In this document: positions 1 through 5,949 of the stretch, in pieces
Layout of the letters: every line of letters starts with the position of its first letter
How positions within the stretch are numbered: position 1 is the first letter of the stretch
From: a bacterium
Lineage (GTDB): Bacteria; Spirochaetota; Spirochaetia; Treponematales; Rectinemataceae
Direction of reading: 5' to 3'
Length of the DNA stretch: 9,797 bases
Assembly (NCBI GenBank): GCA_021813065.1
Contig: JAKALZ010000048.1
Span: 1-9,797 of the forward strand
The notes under the pieces: generated by a model
What the model was told of the DNA's origin: nothing
Seen by the model: only the letters and a program-made list of their open reading frames with translations
Database searches by the model: none
Program-made: the position numbers and the translations under genes

Positions 1-319
1 ACGGAAGAGAGATTACCTGGTAGGTCGGCGCATACTGCCCCACAGGGCCCGACGAGACTTTGGCGAACTCGAGAGAACCTACCTTGATTGCCTCGATGTA
101 GTCCTTCTCCTGACCAAGCTGCCCTGCGGGGAACAGCGTGATCTTGATATCCCCATTGCTCTTTCTGGCAAGCTCATCGGCGAAATAGACGAGCGCTTGA
201 TGCACGGGGTGCGTATCCGGGAGCACCGACGCGAGCTTCCAGTTGTACTTGGGCGCGGCGCCCGCGAACATAACGGCGGTAAGCAGGATCATGGCGATTG
301 ATACGAGCTTCTTGTTCAT
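1..319 (-). CDS. TRAP transporter solute receptor, DctP family (N-terminal part)
   Basis: This is the first ~106 residues of a periplasmic receptor that would capture a carboxylate-type ligand and hand it to a TRAP membrane permease; the C-terminus lies outside the window. Residues 1-22 form a signal peptide (MNKKLVSIAMILLTAVMFAGA) with a basic start, a hydrophobic core and a likely cut after AGA. The mature part has the DctP pattern: 'ASVLPDTHPVHQAL', 'FADELARKSNGDIKITLFPAGQLG' in segments, then an acidic helix and 'GSLEFAKVSSGPV'. The start at 319 is fixed by AAAGGAGG about 9 nt upstream. A TTGACA/TACACT promoter precedes it. It diverges from the SDR-mutarotase pair and may share a sugar-acid catabolic role; the ligand is unknown. 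Family assignment is firm, substrate is not. The conserved DctP arginine that contacts the ligand carboxylate lies beyond the window edge. Confidence 0.9.
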   Translation of the reverse strand, partial: MNKKLVSIAMILLTAVMFAGAAPKYNWKLASVLPDTHPVHQALVYFADELARKSNGDIKITLFPAGQLGQEKDYIEAIKVGSLEFAKVSSGPVGQYAPTYQVISLP

Positions 320-356
320 TGTTGAAATGCCTCCTTTTGAAATTCTATGCAATGGA

Positions 357-385
357 AGTGTAAGTCAGGTTTCCGCTACTGTCAA
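357..385 (-). promoter_or_regulatory. Sigma70-type promoter for the DctP gene
   Basis: On the minus strand a perfect -35 box TTGACA (380-385) is followed, after exactly 17 nt, by TACACT (357-362), a 4/6 match to the -10 consensus. The implied transcription start is near 350, about 30 nt before the DctP start codon and just upstream of its Shine-Dalgarno sequence. Confidence 0.6.
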
Positions 386-416
386 CAAAAACGAGATATA
401 TCAAAGAATTTCGCCC

Positions 417-445
417 TTGCTGGCTTATTTTTCGGACACTATACT
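417..445 (+). promoter_or_regulatory. Candidate promoter for the SDR-mutarotase operon
   Basis: A -10 box TATACT (440-445, 5/6) lies 17 nt downstream of a weak -35 TTGCTG (417-422, 3/6). The start would be near 452, giving a leader of about 34 nt before the SDR start at 486. The -35 boxes of this promoter and of the divergent DctP promoter are about 30 nt apart, so one regulator could act on both. The weak -35 suggests that an activator may be needed (inference). Confidence 0.4.
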
Positions 446-485
446 CCTTCATGGCGACCACATGGAAACCTGAGGGAGAAGAAAC

Positions 486-1247
486 ATGAATTCACTAAAG
501 AATAAAAATGCGTTAGTCACCGGAGGCGCGTCCGGAATCGGCAAGGCTATCGCGCGCGAGCTCGCTGGCCTCGGCGCCAATGTCATCATTCACTATCACC
601 ACAGCAAAGATTCGGCAGAGGCGCTCGCCACGGAAATTCGCGCGCTCGGTGTCGATGCTGATATCGTCCAGGCCGATCTCTCCACCGAAACGGGAGTCGG
701 AGCGCTCGCGGCGTATGTCGCCAAAAAGTGGAACAATCTCGACGTGCTGGTAAACAACGCCGGCGACCTCGTCGCGCGCCGCACACTCGAAGCGATGGAC
801 ATGGATTTCTACCGCAAGGTAATGTCGATCAATCTCGACTCGAATGTACTTGTCACGCGAGCGATGATCCCTCTCCTTAGGAAATCCGGCACGTCGTCGA
901 TCGTCAATCTCGCCTCGCTCGCGGGCCGCAAGGGCGGACACGCAGGCTCGATCATCTACTCCACCGCCAAGGGCGCCATCCTCACCCTGACCCGCTCGCT
1001 TTCCTCCGAACTCGCGCCCTATGGCATACGAGTCAACGCTGTCGCGCCTGGCTTAATCCTTGGATCGGCTTTCCACGCCACGCATACCACCGAAGAGTCA
1101 AAGCAGGCTACAATACGCGACATTCCGCTGCACAGGGCAGGCACCTGCGAGGATGTGGCGCGCGCGGTGGCTTTCCTCGCGAGCGAATACGATGGCTTCA
1201 TCACCGGCGCCACGCTGGATATCAACGGCGGAATCTACATGGCTTAG
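486..1247 (+). CDS. SDR family NAD(P)-dependent oxidoreductase (FabG-like)
   Basis: This is a cytosolic short-chain dehydrogenase/reductase that interconverts an alcohol and a ketone using NAD(P)H. The 253-residue length is typical of classical SDRs. The Rossmann nucleotide motif TGGASGIG is at 12-19 and NNAG at 90-93. The catalytic tetrad is complete: Asn116, Ser144, Tyr158 and Lys162 (YSTAK). The PG motif is at 188-189 and the C-terminal 'DINGG' is also typical. The start is set by GAGGGAGAAG just upstream of ATG 486. It is followed 42 nt later by an RbsD/FucU homologue with its own strong ribosome site, and both end at one terminator, so they form a two-gene operon. With a sugar mutarotase partner and a divergent TRAP receptor, a sugar or sugar-acid dehydrogenase is more likely than fatty-acid FabG, but the substrate cannot be read. 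Confidence 0.93.
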   Translation: MNSLKNKNALVTGGASGIGKAIARELAGLGANVIIHYHHSKDSAEALATEIRALGVDADIVQADLSTETGVGALAAYVAKKWNNLDVLVNNAGDLVARRTLEAMDMDFYRKVMSINLDSNVLVTRAMIPLLRKSGTSSIVNLASLAGRKGGHAGSIIYSTAKGAILTLTRSLSSELAPYGIRVNAVAPGLILGSAFHATHTTEESKQATIRDIPLHRAGTCEDVARAVAFLASEYDGFITGATLDINGGIYMA

Positions 1248-1289
1248 TGGCGCGGCTCGCTTGATCGATAGAATTTCCAGGAGGAACTA

Positions 1290-1721
1290 ATGCTCACAAC
1301 AAAATTGCTGCATCCCGACATTCTCGCCGCGCTCGCGCGATCGGGCCACTTCTCCCAAGTGCTGATCGCCGATGGAAACTATCCCGCCGCATCGCGTTCA
1401 AGCCCCACTGCCGCCAAAGTCTTCCTCAACCTCATGCCCGGCGTCGTCAAAACCACCGAAGTCCTCGAGGCCTTGCTCGATACTATCGTGGTTCAGGAAG
1501 CCGCTATGATGCAGCTTCCGCCAGGAGAAGAAGCGCCTGTGCAGGACACCTATGTGCGGATGCTACCCTCGGGCCTCCCTGTGAAGTATCTCGAGCGCTA
1601 CGCCTTCTACGACGCCGTATGCTCCCCGAATACCACCCTCGTGATCCTCACCGGCGATACCCGCCGCTTCGCGAACCTCCTTCTCACCATCGGCGTGGTG
1701 AAGGTCGCGCAGCCGAGTTGA
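1290..1721 (+). CDS. RbsD/FucU family sugar mutarotase/pyranase homologue
   Basis: RbsD and FucU proteins speed interconversion of sugar anomers or ring forms (ribose pyranase, fucose mutarotase) so that the form needed by the next enzyme is available. The 143 residues match the family length (~140). Near the N-terminus is 'SGHFSQVLIADGNYPA', with the conserved catalytic-type His20 and Asp28; families usually have GHGD here, so the 'GHFS' version is divergent. The C-terminal part carries 'RYAFYDAV', 'VILTGD' and 'LLLTIGVV', as in FucU ('RFAFYERA', 'ITGE', 'ILLKKGV'). ATG 1290 follows AGGAGG with good spacing. It is the second gene after an SDR, so the pair may epimerise and oxidise one sugar. 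No kinase or sugar permease is visible nearby. Fold assignment is fairly sure; the sugar is unknown. Confidence 0.82.
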   Translation: MLTTKLLHPDILAALARSGHFSQVLIADGNYPAASRSSPTAAKVFLNLMPGVVKTTEVLEALLDTIVVQEAAMMQLPPGEEAPVQDTYVRMLPSGLPVKYLERYAFYDAVCSPNTTLVILTGDTRRFANLLLTIGVVKVAQPS

Positions 1722-1740
1722 GCGGAGTTCGCTAAAAAAC

Positions 1741-1770
1741 AAGCCGCCTTACATTCGGGCGGCCATTTTT
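1741..1770 (+). terminator. Intrinsic terminator of the SDR-mutarotase operon
   Basis: GCCGCC (1743-1748) pairs with GGCGGC (1758-1763) across a 9-nt loop. A T5 run follows at 1766-1770. An A6 run just upstream (about 1733-1738) would give a T run on the opposite strand, so it could also work in reverse. It lies 20 nt after the mutarotase stop codon. Confidence 0.75.
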
Positions 1771-1858
1771 AATGCGGTGTACATCAATTCACGCGTCGTG
1801 AGCGTGGCTTTCGCCAGCGTTTTTAAGCCAAACCCTTCTCAGGTCGTGCGGTGAATAT

Positions 1859-2053
1859 ATGTATGGGTTGTATGGGCTGAAGCCAATAGAGCAGCATGCA
1901 ATATTGCGGTTGTGGCGATACGTCATTGCAAATGAAGAGAAAGCACGTCAAGAAATTTCAGAAAAGCGCGCGATCGAAGCACAGGAAATATACAATGGTG
2001 ACATCGAAATAGATGAAAGCCTTTTGCGCGGAGTTCAGAGCGGGTACATTTAA
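1859..2053 (+). CDS. Small hypothetical protein, 64 aa
   Basis: I do not recognise this protein. It reads as charged and mostly helical, rich in Glu and Ala in its middle ('NEEKARQEISEKRAIEAQEI'), and has no membrane segment or signal peptide. Base composition is lower in GC than the neighbours. In favour of a real gene: it lies between two terminator-like hairpins, so it would be a separate transcription unit, and its residue mix is protein-like. Against: the ribosome site before ATG 1859 is weak (AGGTCGTGCGGTGA), and no clear promoter is visible. The segment 'GDIEIDES' faintly recalls the first catalytic Asp region of IS1595-type transposases, but nothing else supports that. It could be an orphan or horizontally acquired ORF, or chance. 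Confidence 0.4.
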   Translation: MYGLYGLKPIEQHAILRLWRYVIANEEKARQEISEKRAIEAQEIYNGDIEIDESLLRGVQSGYI

Positions 2054-2057
2054 GCCG

Positions 2058-2090
2058 AAGGCCGTGTACCACGCGCGGCCTTTGATTTGT
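2058..2090 (+). terminator. Terminator-like hairpin after the 64-aa ORF
   Basis: AAGGCCG (2058-2064) pairs with CGGCCTT (2076-2082) around an 11-nt loop; a second small stem (CGTG/CACG) can form inside. On the plus strand it is followed by TTTGATTTGTTT, a broken T tract. It starts 5 nt after the ORF stop. On the minus strand the downstream sequence is not T-rich, so it probably does not terminate the AcnX unit. Confidence 0.55.
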
Positions 2091-2124
2091 TTATTTCAGA
2101 ATTCCGCCCATCTCCGCAAAGGCG

Positions 2125-2538
2125 TTATTCGGCGTTTTTTCGAGTTACCCGAACGATACCGTTCGTAGCGTCGAGCACGACATGATCGCCGCTGCGAATC
2201 TGGTCGATATCGATGCGATCCACCATAGGCAGATCCGCCACGATGGCGCCGATCACCATGATGGACTCAGCGTCTTGATTGATGATCCCGATCGGACCAA
2301 CGCCATTTTTCACGACGTCGTAGAGCATATACGAACCGCCTGTCGATCCTTTGGAGCAGGGGAAGACCAAGACCTTGCCCTTGAGGCACCTGCCTTCGAG
2401 CTCGTGGCCTTTTTCGATCACGTAGCCCGTTTTTGGATTGATGCTGCCCATGAAGGAAATGGGTTCCTTGGTGACAAGCGCTTCTCCTTCGACAAAACCC
2501 TCGAGGACTTTCCGGCCTTTCAGTTCAATACTGCTCAT
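2125..2538 (-). CDS. Aconitase X swivel domain / small subunit (DUF126-type)
   Basis: AcnX enzymes dehydrate hydroxy acids; known members act on cis-3-hydroxy-L-proline or mevalonate 5-phosphate. In many prokaryotes the swivel domain is this separate small subunit. The 137 residues show the expected order: 'GRKVLEGFVEGEALVTKEPISFMGSINPKTG' in pieces (8-38), 'GHELEG' (44-49), 'GKVLVFPCSKGSTGGS' (54-69) with the serine-rich loop that helps form the active site, 'LYDVVKNGVGPIGII' and 'IGAIVADLPMVDRID' (96-110). ATG 2538 overlaps the stop of the upstream large-subunit remnant (ATGA overlap) and follows GGGGAGG, so the two were translationally coupled. It appears full length. Its catalytic partner is truncated here, so it may be a functionless leftover unless another large subunit exists elsewhere. 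Confidence 0.9.
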   Translation of the reverse strand: MSSIELKGRKVLEGFVEGEALVTKEPISFMGSINPKTGYVIEKGHELEGRCLKGKVLVFPCSKGSTGGSYMLYDVVKNGVGPIGIINQDAESIMVIGAIVADLPMVDRIDIDQIRSGDHVVLDATNGIVRVTRKNAE

Positions 2539-2852
2539 TTTCCGCCTCCCCAGCTTCCATGTATCGCTGCCTGTACGCAGTCTTCAAACTGAAGAAGCCC
2601 CGATTTGACATTCCAGAGACCTGGAACATAATTTGCCAGCTTGGCCGAATTCGTTACGACAGTGGTGTATCCGCGATCGAGCGTCGGGCAGAGGACAGGA
2701 CAGGTGTCGCACGCAATCTCAGCACCCGAGGCTTCAATGATCTCAGAATATCCCAGTGTGTCAGCAAGCGATTTGATGAGTCGCGAAGTGCACACCCACA
2801 TATCGCTTTTGAGTTTCTTGCCTTCGAGCCTGATTCCCCGAATGATAGTTCG
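2535..2852 (-). pseudogene. Aconitase X large (catalytic) subunit, C-terminal remnant
   Basis: The open frame covers only about the last 105 residues of a protein that is normally ~400 aa. It begins 'GIRLEGKKLKSDMWVCTSRLIKSLADTLG' (in part) and contains the conserved 'DTCPVLCP', 'VVTNSAKLANYVPGL' and 'EDCVQAAIHG' blocks typical of the AcnX C-terminal half, including Cys residues of the kind that bind the metal or Fe-S cofactor. The homology clearly extends upstream of Met 2801, back to about 2845, where the frame closes at TGA 2855-2853 and the sequence turns into a TAXI receptor gene. There is no ribosome site for the Met at 2801. The N-terminal catalytic domain is absent from the window, so activity is not expected. 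The 4-nt overlap with the small subunit shows the ancestral operon order. Confidence 0.82.
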
Positions 2853-2862
2853 TCATTCCGAG

Positions 2863-3123
2863 CTACGACTGGCCAGAATCGACCATTTTGGGATTGCCGA
2901 CCGATCCTTGCGAGATAATCGCGCTCACTTTCATTCCAGGGATGTACTTCGTCAATATATCAGCGATGCCCGCGCCCACGATGTAGTACGTGCCGCCCAG
3001 ACTTGCGGTAGAAAGCGCCAAATTCTGCGTGATGCCTTTTGTCTGCGCACACGCGGCAAAGGGATTCACGGAAAGAACCGCGAGTAAACACACTGAAAGC
3101 GCGATTCCTTTCATGTGCTTCAT
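2863..3123 (-). pseudogene. TAXI family TRAP solute receptor, truncated N-terminal fragment
   Basis: This 86-residue fragment begins with a signal peptide ('MKHMKGIALSVCLLAVLSVNPFAACAQ' in part, likely cut near ACA-Q). The TAXI signature follows: 'LALSTASLGGTYYIVGAGIADILTKYIPG' in pieces, and 'QGSVGNPKMVDSGQS'. TAXI receptors are ~320 aa and bind glutamate- or small-acid-like ligands in the periplasm. The frame stops at TAG 2865-2863, but the same frame reads on as 'LGMTNYHSGNQA', which still looks like TAXI ('..DLGxTxxxxxxA'), before AcnX sequence takes over. So there is both a nonsense codon and a deletion. ATG 3123 has AGGA close upstream; a stronger AAGGAGG sits about 25 nt further up. 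The receptor cannot be functional. Confidence 0.82.
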
Positions 3124-3187
3124 CGTTCCTAATTTCCAAATTTTCGTTCAAAGCCTCCTTGACTAGACTCAATTATGATTCTCAGCG

Positions 3188-3218
3188 GCCTTCGCCGAAG
3201 CGGAAAACCGCCAGGAAG
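3188..3218 (-). other. GC-rich inverted repeat downstream of the PreA-like gene
   Basis: Between the PreA-like stop and the TAXI remnant lies a small self-complementary stretch built on CTTC-GCC-GAAG flanked by GCGG and CCGC. No T run follows on either strand, so I do not call it an intrinsic terminator. Transcripts from the PreA-like gene may run into the TAXI/AcnX remnant. The rest of 3124-3239 shows only AAGGAGG near 3150. Confidence 0.3.
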
Positions 3219-3239
3219 CATTTCAATTCAGAATGAAAA

Positions 3240-4445
3240 TCAACCTACTCTCTTTCGCGGGAAATTCATCTTCGCGGCCTGAGACGGGCACACCTCGACG
3301 CACATTCCGCATCCGTCGCACTTCTTCGAATTGATCACCGCGCCCATCTTGGTGAGCTTGATGGCATCATAGAAGCAGCTTCTGACGCATACGCCGCACT
3401 TTGTGCACTTTTCGTAGTCGACTGAGGCGTAGACACCTTCCGGGGCACGCTCGATTTCAGAAGTCTTGAGGATGTTCGGAAGCGCGATACCGCGAATCTC
3501 ATCGAGCGAAGTGTAGCCTTTGCTGTCGAGCCACGCATCGATGCTGTCCGCCCACTTCTTGCTGATGTTATAACCCTGCAACATGATGCCAACGCCCGAC
3601 TGCACGAGGGTGGCTCCAACCATCGTGTATTTAATGATGTCGCGCCAATCCCAGACGCCGAGTCCTGCGATGATAGGGATCGATAAGCGCTTAGCGGCCT
3701 GCGCAACATACTTGAGGCCATAGCCAATGAGATATGGACCACCCCAGCCTCCCTGCGCGCCAGGTCCGATGGGCCTCATGGTGTCGATGTCGATATCGAA
3801 GCCAGAGAGTCTCGCCGACATGTTGACGCACTTGCCACCAGCCCTCTCTACCCCGAGCGCGATATCGACCGGATTGGACGCTTGCGGGGAGATCTTTACG
3901 CTGAACGGCTTTTTAACGAGTTTCGCGCAAAAGCTCGTAATGTCTGGGCACATATCGACTGCGCCAGCGCCCATTTTAACGCCCATATCAGCCGCAAAGG
4001 GGCAGGAAACGTTGAGCTCAACCCAGTCGGCGTCAGTCTCATTCACCATTTTGATCATGGTTTCCCACTCTTCAAGGGTGACGCCGGACAGACTCGCCAT
4101 GACGATGCCATCTTTGCCGATCATTTTTTTCGCTTTATTGACATCTTCCATGTACTCTTCGTAACCAAAGTGAGAGCACTCCTCGAGCGAATTAAGCGTG
4201 AATGCGTGCGGGAGTTTGTCTGGATAACCAGGATAGTCTCTGTAATCATAGAGCTTAAAGCGCGGTCGCGGGAAATTGCGTCCCAGTTTGCCTTTGTCGC
4301 CAAATAGCGATTTGACAATAACGCCGCCCGCTCCGCCATCGATTCCTTTCTTTGTTCCATAGCAGTCCATCGAAGGCGAGGCTGATCCTACAAGAATTGG
4401 ATTCTTGAACTCTACGCCCTCGACATTTACTGATAACTTAGCCAT
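3240..4445 (-). CDS. PreA/DHODH-like flavoprotein with C-terminal 2x[4Fe-4S] ferredoxin domain
   Basis: Relatives are FMN enzymes that reduce or oxidise pyrimidine-like rings (dihydropyrimidine dehydrogenase PreA, class 1 dihydroorotate dehydrogenase). Residues 1-330 form the TIM-barrel part: 'FKNPILVGSASPS' (13-25), 'ELNVSCPF' (143-150), 'VKISP' with FMN-contacting Lys184, 'IIAGLGVWDWRD' (258-269) and 'ATLVQSGVGIMLQG' (278-291). The C-terminus has two clean cluster motifs: Cys347/350/353/357 and Cys376/379/382/386. Length (401) fits PreA. I start at 4445: AAGGAGG is 8 nt before it, whereas the upstream in-frame ATG at 4454 touches the Shine-Dalgarno. The active-site loop after NVSCP (MGAGAVDMCPD) lacks a Cys at the position used by mammalian DPD. 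The usual NAD(P)H subunit PreT is not in the window, so electrons may pass to or from ferredoxin. True substrate unknown. Confidence 0.82.
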   Translation of the reverse strand: MAKLSVNVEGVEFKNPILVGSASPSMDCYGTKKGIDGGAGGVIVKSLFGDKGKLGRNFPRPRFKLYDYRDYPGYPDKLPHAFTLNSLEECSHFGYEEYMEDVNKAKKMIGKDGIVMASLSGVTLEEWETMIKMVNETDADWVELNVSCPFAADMGVKMGAGAVDMCPDITSFCAKLVKKPFSVKISPQASNPVDIALGVERAGGKCVNMSARLSGFDIDIDTMRPIGPGAQGGWGGPYLIGYGLKYVAQAAKRLSIPIIAGLGVWDWRDIIKYTMVGATLVQSGVGIMLQGYNISKKWADSIDAWLDSKGYTSLDEIRGIALPNILKTSEIERAPEGVYASVDYEKCTKCGVCVRSCFYDAIKLTKMGAVINSKKCDGCGMCVEVCPSQAAKMNFPRKRVG

Positions 4446-4530
4446 TTCGCTCATCCTCCTTGAATTCAGCGAACGGAAATTATACGATTCCGTCCCTCAT
4501 TGTGGTATTGGTGAACTTGATGAAGGGTTT

Positions 4531-4564
4531 ATTGTGTACTGATTGTTTTCTAAGGGTATACAAT
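4531..4564 (-). promoter_or_regulatory. Inverted repeat, candidate GntR-type operator
   Basis: ATTGTGTAC (4531-4539) and GTATACAAT (4556-4564) form 9-bp arms with one mismatch, 16 nt apart. Each resembles half of ATTGTATACAAT, a palindrome known from GntR/FCD regulators such as VanR. The arms flank the -10 box of the PreA-like promoter, and the right arm lies in the -35/-10 spacer, so a bound protein would block RNA polymerase. A GntR/FCD gene occurs at 8520-9167, but a link is only inference. Confidence 0.5.
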
Positions 4565-4575
4565 GAATCTGTCAA
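4547..4575 (-). promoter_or_regulatory. Sigma70-type promoter for the PreA-like gene
   Basis: On the minus strand, perfect TTGACA (4570-4575) is followed after 17 nt by TAGAAA (4547-4552; 4/6 to TATAAT). Transcription would begin near 4540, giving a leader of about 95 nt before the start at 4445. The region just downstream is AT-rich and contains no obvious riboswitch. Confidence 0.5.
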
Positions 4576-4622
4576 GAAAAACTTTTCATTTTTTCAATCC
4601 GGCGCAAATCGTTGCCTCGCAT

Positions 4623-4665
4623 AAAAAAGGAAGAGATCGCCCGAACGTGTCTGGCGGCCTCTTCC
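4623..4665 (-). terminator. Intrinsic terminator of the M20 hydrolase gene
   Basis: Read on the minus strand, GGAAGAG and CTCTTCC form a 7-bp outer stem (plus-strand positions 4629-4635 and 4659-4665) with an inner GCC/GGC pairing and a GC-rich loop. TTTTTTAT follows directly. It starts about 30 nt after the stop codon at 4696. This is the clearest terminator in the window, and it separates the M20 gene from the PreA-like gene. Confidence 0.88.
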
Positions 4666-4695
4666 AAATAGCGTCGAAATAGGATGTTGCGGCGC

Positions 4696-5949
4696 TTAAT
4701 TTCCCGATACAGTTTTCTGCCAATCCGCGCGGATCAGCTGGAGGAGCTGGGGCTCATTGATGAGGCGATAGCCCATGTAGGCCATCACTTCGGATGCTTC
4801 GATGAGCGCAGTGTTGCCAGCGTCGCTCTTGGTCGCTACCGCGTATTCTCTCGAGTGTCCCGCTACGCTCTCAGGCGCCACCGGCAGACCGAAGATAAAC
4901 GAGGGAATCTGCGAAGAGGCGGTTCCAAAGTCGGTCGATCCGCCCGCGGCATCCCACGGCTGAACCATCTTGGCATCAGGAATGCTGAATGTCTTCATGG
5001 CGTCCATACCAAGTTCCATAAAGCTCGGCACGTTGACGACATTGTCGTACTGCTTGATTTCGGTGATCGTGAGCTTAGTCTCGGTCATCAGGGCCGCGCC
5101 GCGCGCGATGTTGTACACGCGCTCCACAACGGTGTTGAGGTACGGCCTCTCAAGACCGCGGACATAGAAGCGCGCGGAGGCTTTTTCCGGAACAATGTTG
5201 GCCGCTGCTCCGCCGTTGGTGACAATACCGTGGATCCGAATATCCGACCGCACGTGCTCGCGAAGGAATTCTGTCCCCATGAACATGAGCATAACGCCAT
5301 CGAGGGCGCTGCGTCCGAGCTCTGGGCTTGCCGCCGCGTGGCTCGCCTTGCCGTCGTACACAAAATCGATAAGGTTGAGAGCGAGGGTTTTCATGCCGAT
5401 CGACGGAGTGCCTGAACCAGGGTGCATCTGCATACCGATATCGGCGCGCTTAAAGACTCCCGCCGCGGCCATCGGCAGCTTTCCGCTCGTGGTCTCTTCG
5501 GCCGGGCATCCGAATACGATCACTTTCGCTGGCGTAGCGCCAAGATTTTTCGAGAGCGCGACCGCCGCGCCTACGCACGAAGTGGCAATGATATTGTGGC
5601 CGCATGCGTGCCCGATGCCCGCGAGCGCGTCGTATTCCGCAAGGAATGATATGGCCGGTCCATTTCCGCCCGCATTGAGATATGTCGCGATAAAAGCTGT
5701 CTCGAGACCCGCGACACCGCGCTCAATCGTGAAGCCGTTCGCCGCGAGATACTTCGTCAGCGTGTCGACCGCCTTGAACTCCTGATTACCTAATTCAGGA
5801 TTATCGTGGATAAAATCTGACATCTGGATGAGCTGGGGACTGATCTGATCGACAGTTGCCGCAATATCTCCTTTGATATCAGCGGCGACAAACGATACAA
5901 CCAAGAGACCGAGAGAGAGCAATACAATCGCTTTCTTCCGCTTGACCAT
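4696..5949 (-). CDS. Exported M20 family amidohydrolase (AbgB/ACY1L2-like)
   Basis: M20 amidohydrolases are two-domain metal enzymes that split N-acyl or amide bonds, releasing an amino acid. With the start at 5949 the protein has 417 residues. Residues 1-23 look like a signal peptide (MVKRKK, then a hydrophobic run ending in SFVAA), so it probably acts in the periplasm, which is unusual for this mostly cytosolic group. Motifs in order are 'HDNPELGNQEF' (48-58), 'AEYDALAGIGHACGHN' (104-119) with metal ligands Cys116 and His118, Glu151-Glu152, His176, 'GKASHAAASPELGRSALD' (200-217) at the dimer domain, 'GGAAANIVPEKA' (246-257), 'GGSTDFG' (336-342) and His365. ATG 5949 lies 6 nt after AAGGAGG; the in-frame ATG at 5955 abuts it. 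It is followed by its own strong terminator and is transcribed alone. Substrate unknown. Confidence 0.9.
   Translation of the reverse strand: MVKRKKAIVLLSLGLLVVSFVAADIKGDIAATVDQISPQLIQMSDFIHDNPELGNQEFKAVDTLTKYLAANGFTIERGVAGLETAFIATYLNAGGNGPAISFLAEYDALAGIGHACGHNIIATSCVGAAVALSKNLGATPAKVIVFGCPAEETTSGKLPMAAAGVFKRADIGMQMHPGSGTPSIGMKTLALNLIDFVYDGKASHAAASPELGRSALDGVMLMFMGTEFLREHVRSDIRIHGIVTNGGAAANIVPEKASARFYVRGLERPYLNTVVERVYNIARGAALMTETKLTITEIKQYDNVVNVPSFMELGMDAMKTFSIPDAKMVQPWDAAGGSTDFGTASSQIPSFIFGLPVAPESVAGHSREYAVATKSDAGNTALIEASEVMAYMGYRLINEPQLLQLIRADWQKTVSGN

Noticed and set aside
243..473. 76-aa plus-strand frame across the DctP start and promoter region
   Set aside because: It covers the DctP signal peptide in antisense and the divergent promoters; there is no ribosome site.
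1789..1801. Short palindrome TCACG-CGT-CGTGA upstream of the small ORF
   Set aside because: Five-bp arms of this kind are expected by chance in GC-rich DNA, and no promoter element is placed to use it.
1859..2053. Possible IS1595-type transposase remnant in the 64-aa ORF ('GDIEIDES')
   Set aside because: Only one short motif is similar. The expected N-terminal region, the following basic stretch and terminal inverted repeats are not seen.
2182..3087. Several plus-strand frames opposite the AcnX and TAXI sequences
   Set aside because: The minus strand carries clear family motifs and these frames have none.
4684..5415. Long plus-strand open frame (243 aa) over the M20 gene
   Set aside because: It lies opposite the M20 gene, which has full motifs, a ribosome site and a terminator. 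The plus-strand protein has no recognisable motif and reflects codon bias of the real gene.
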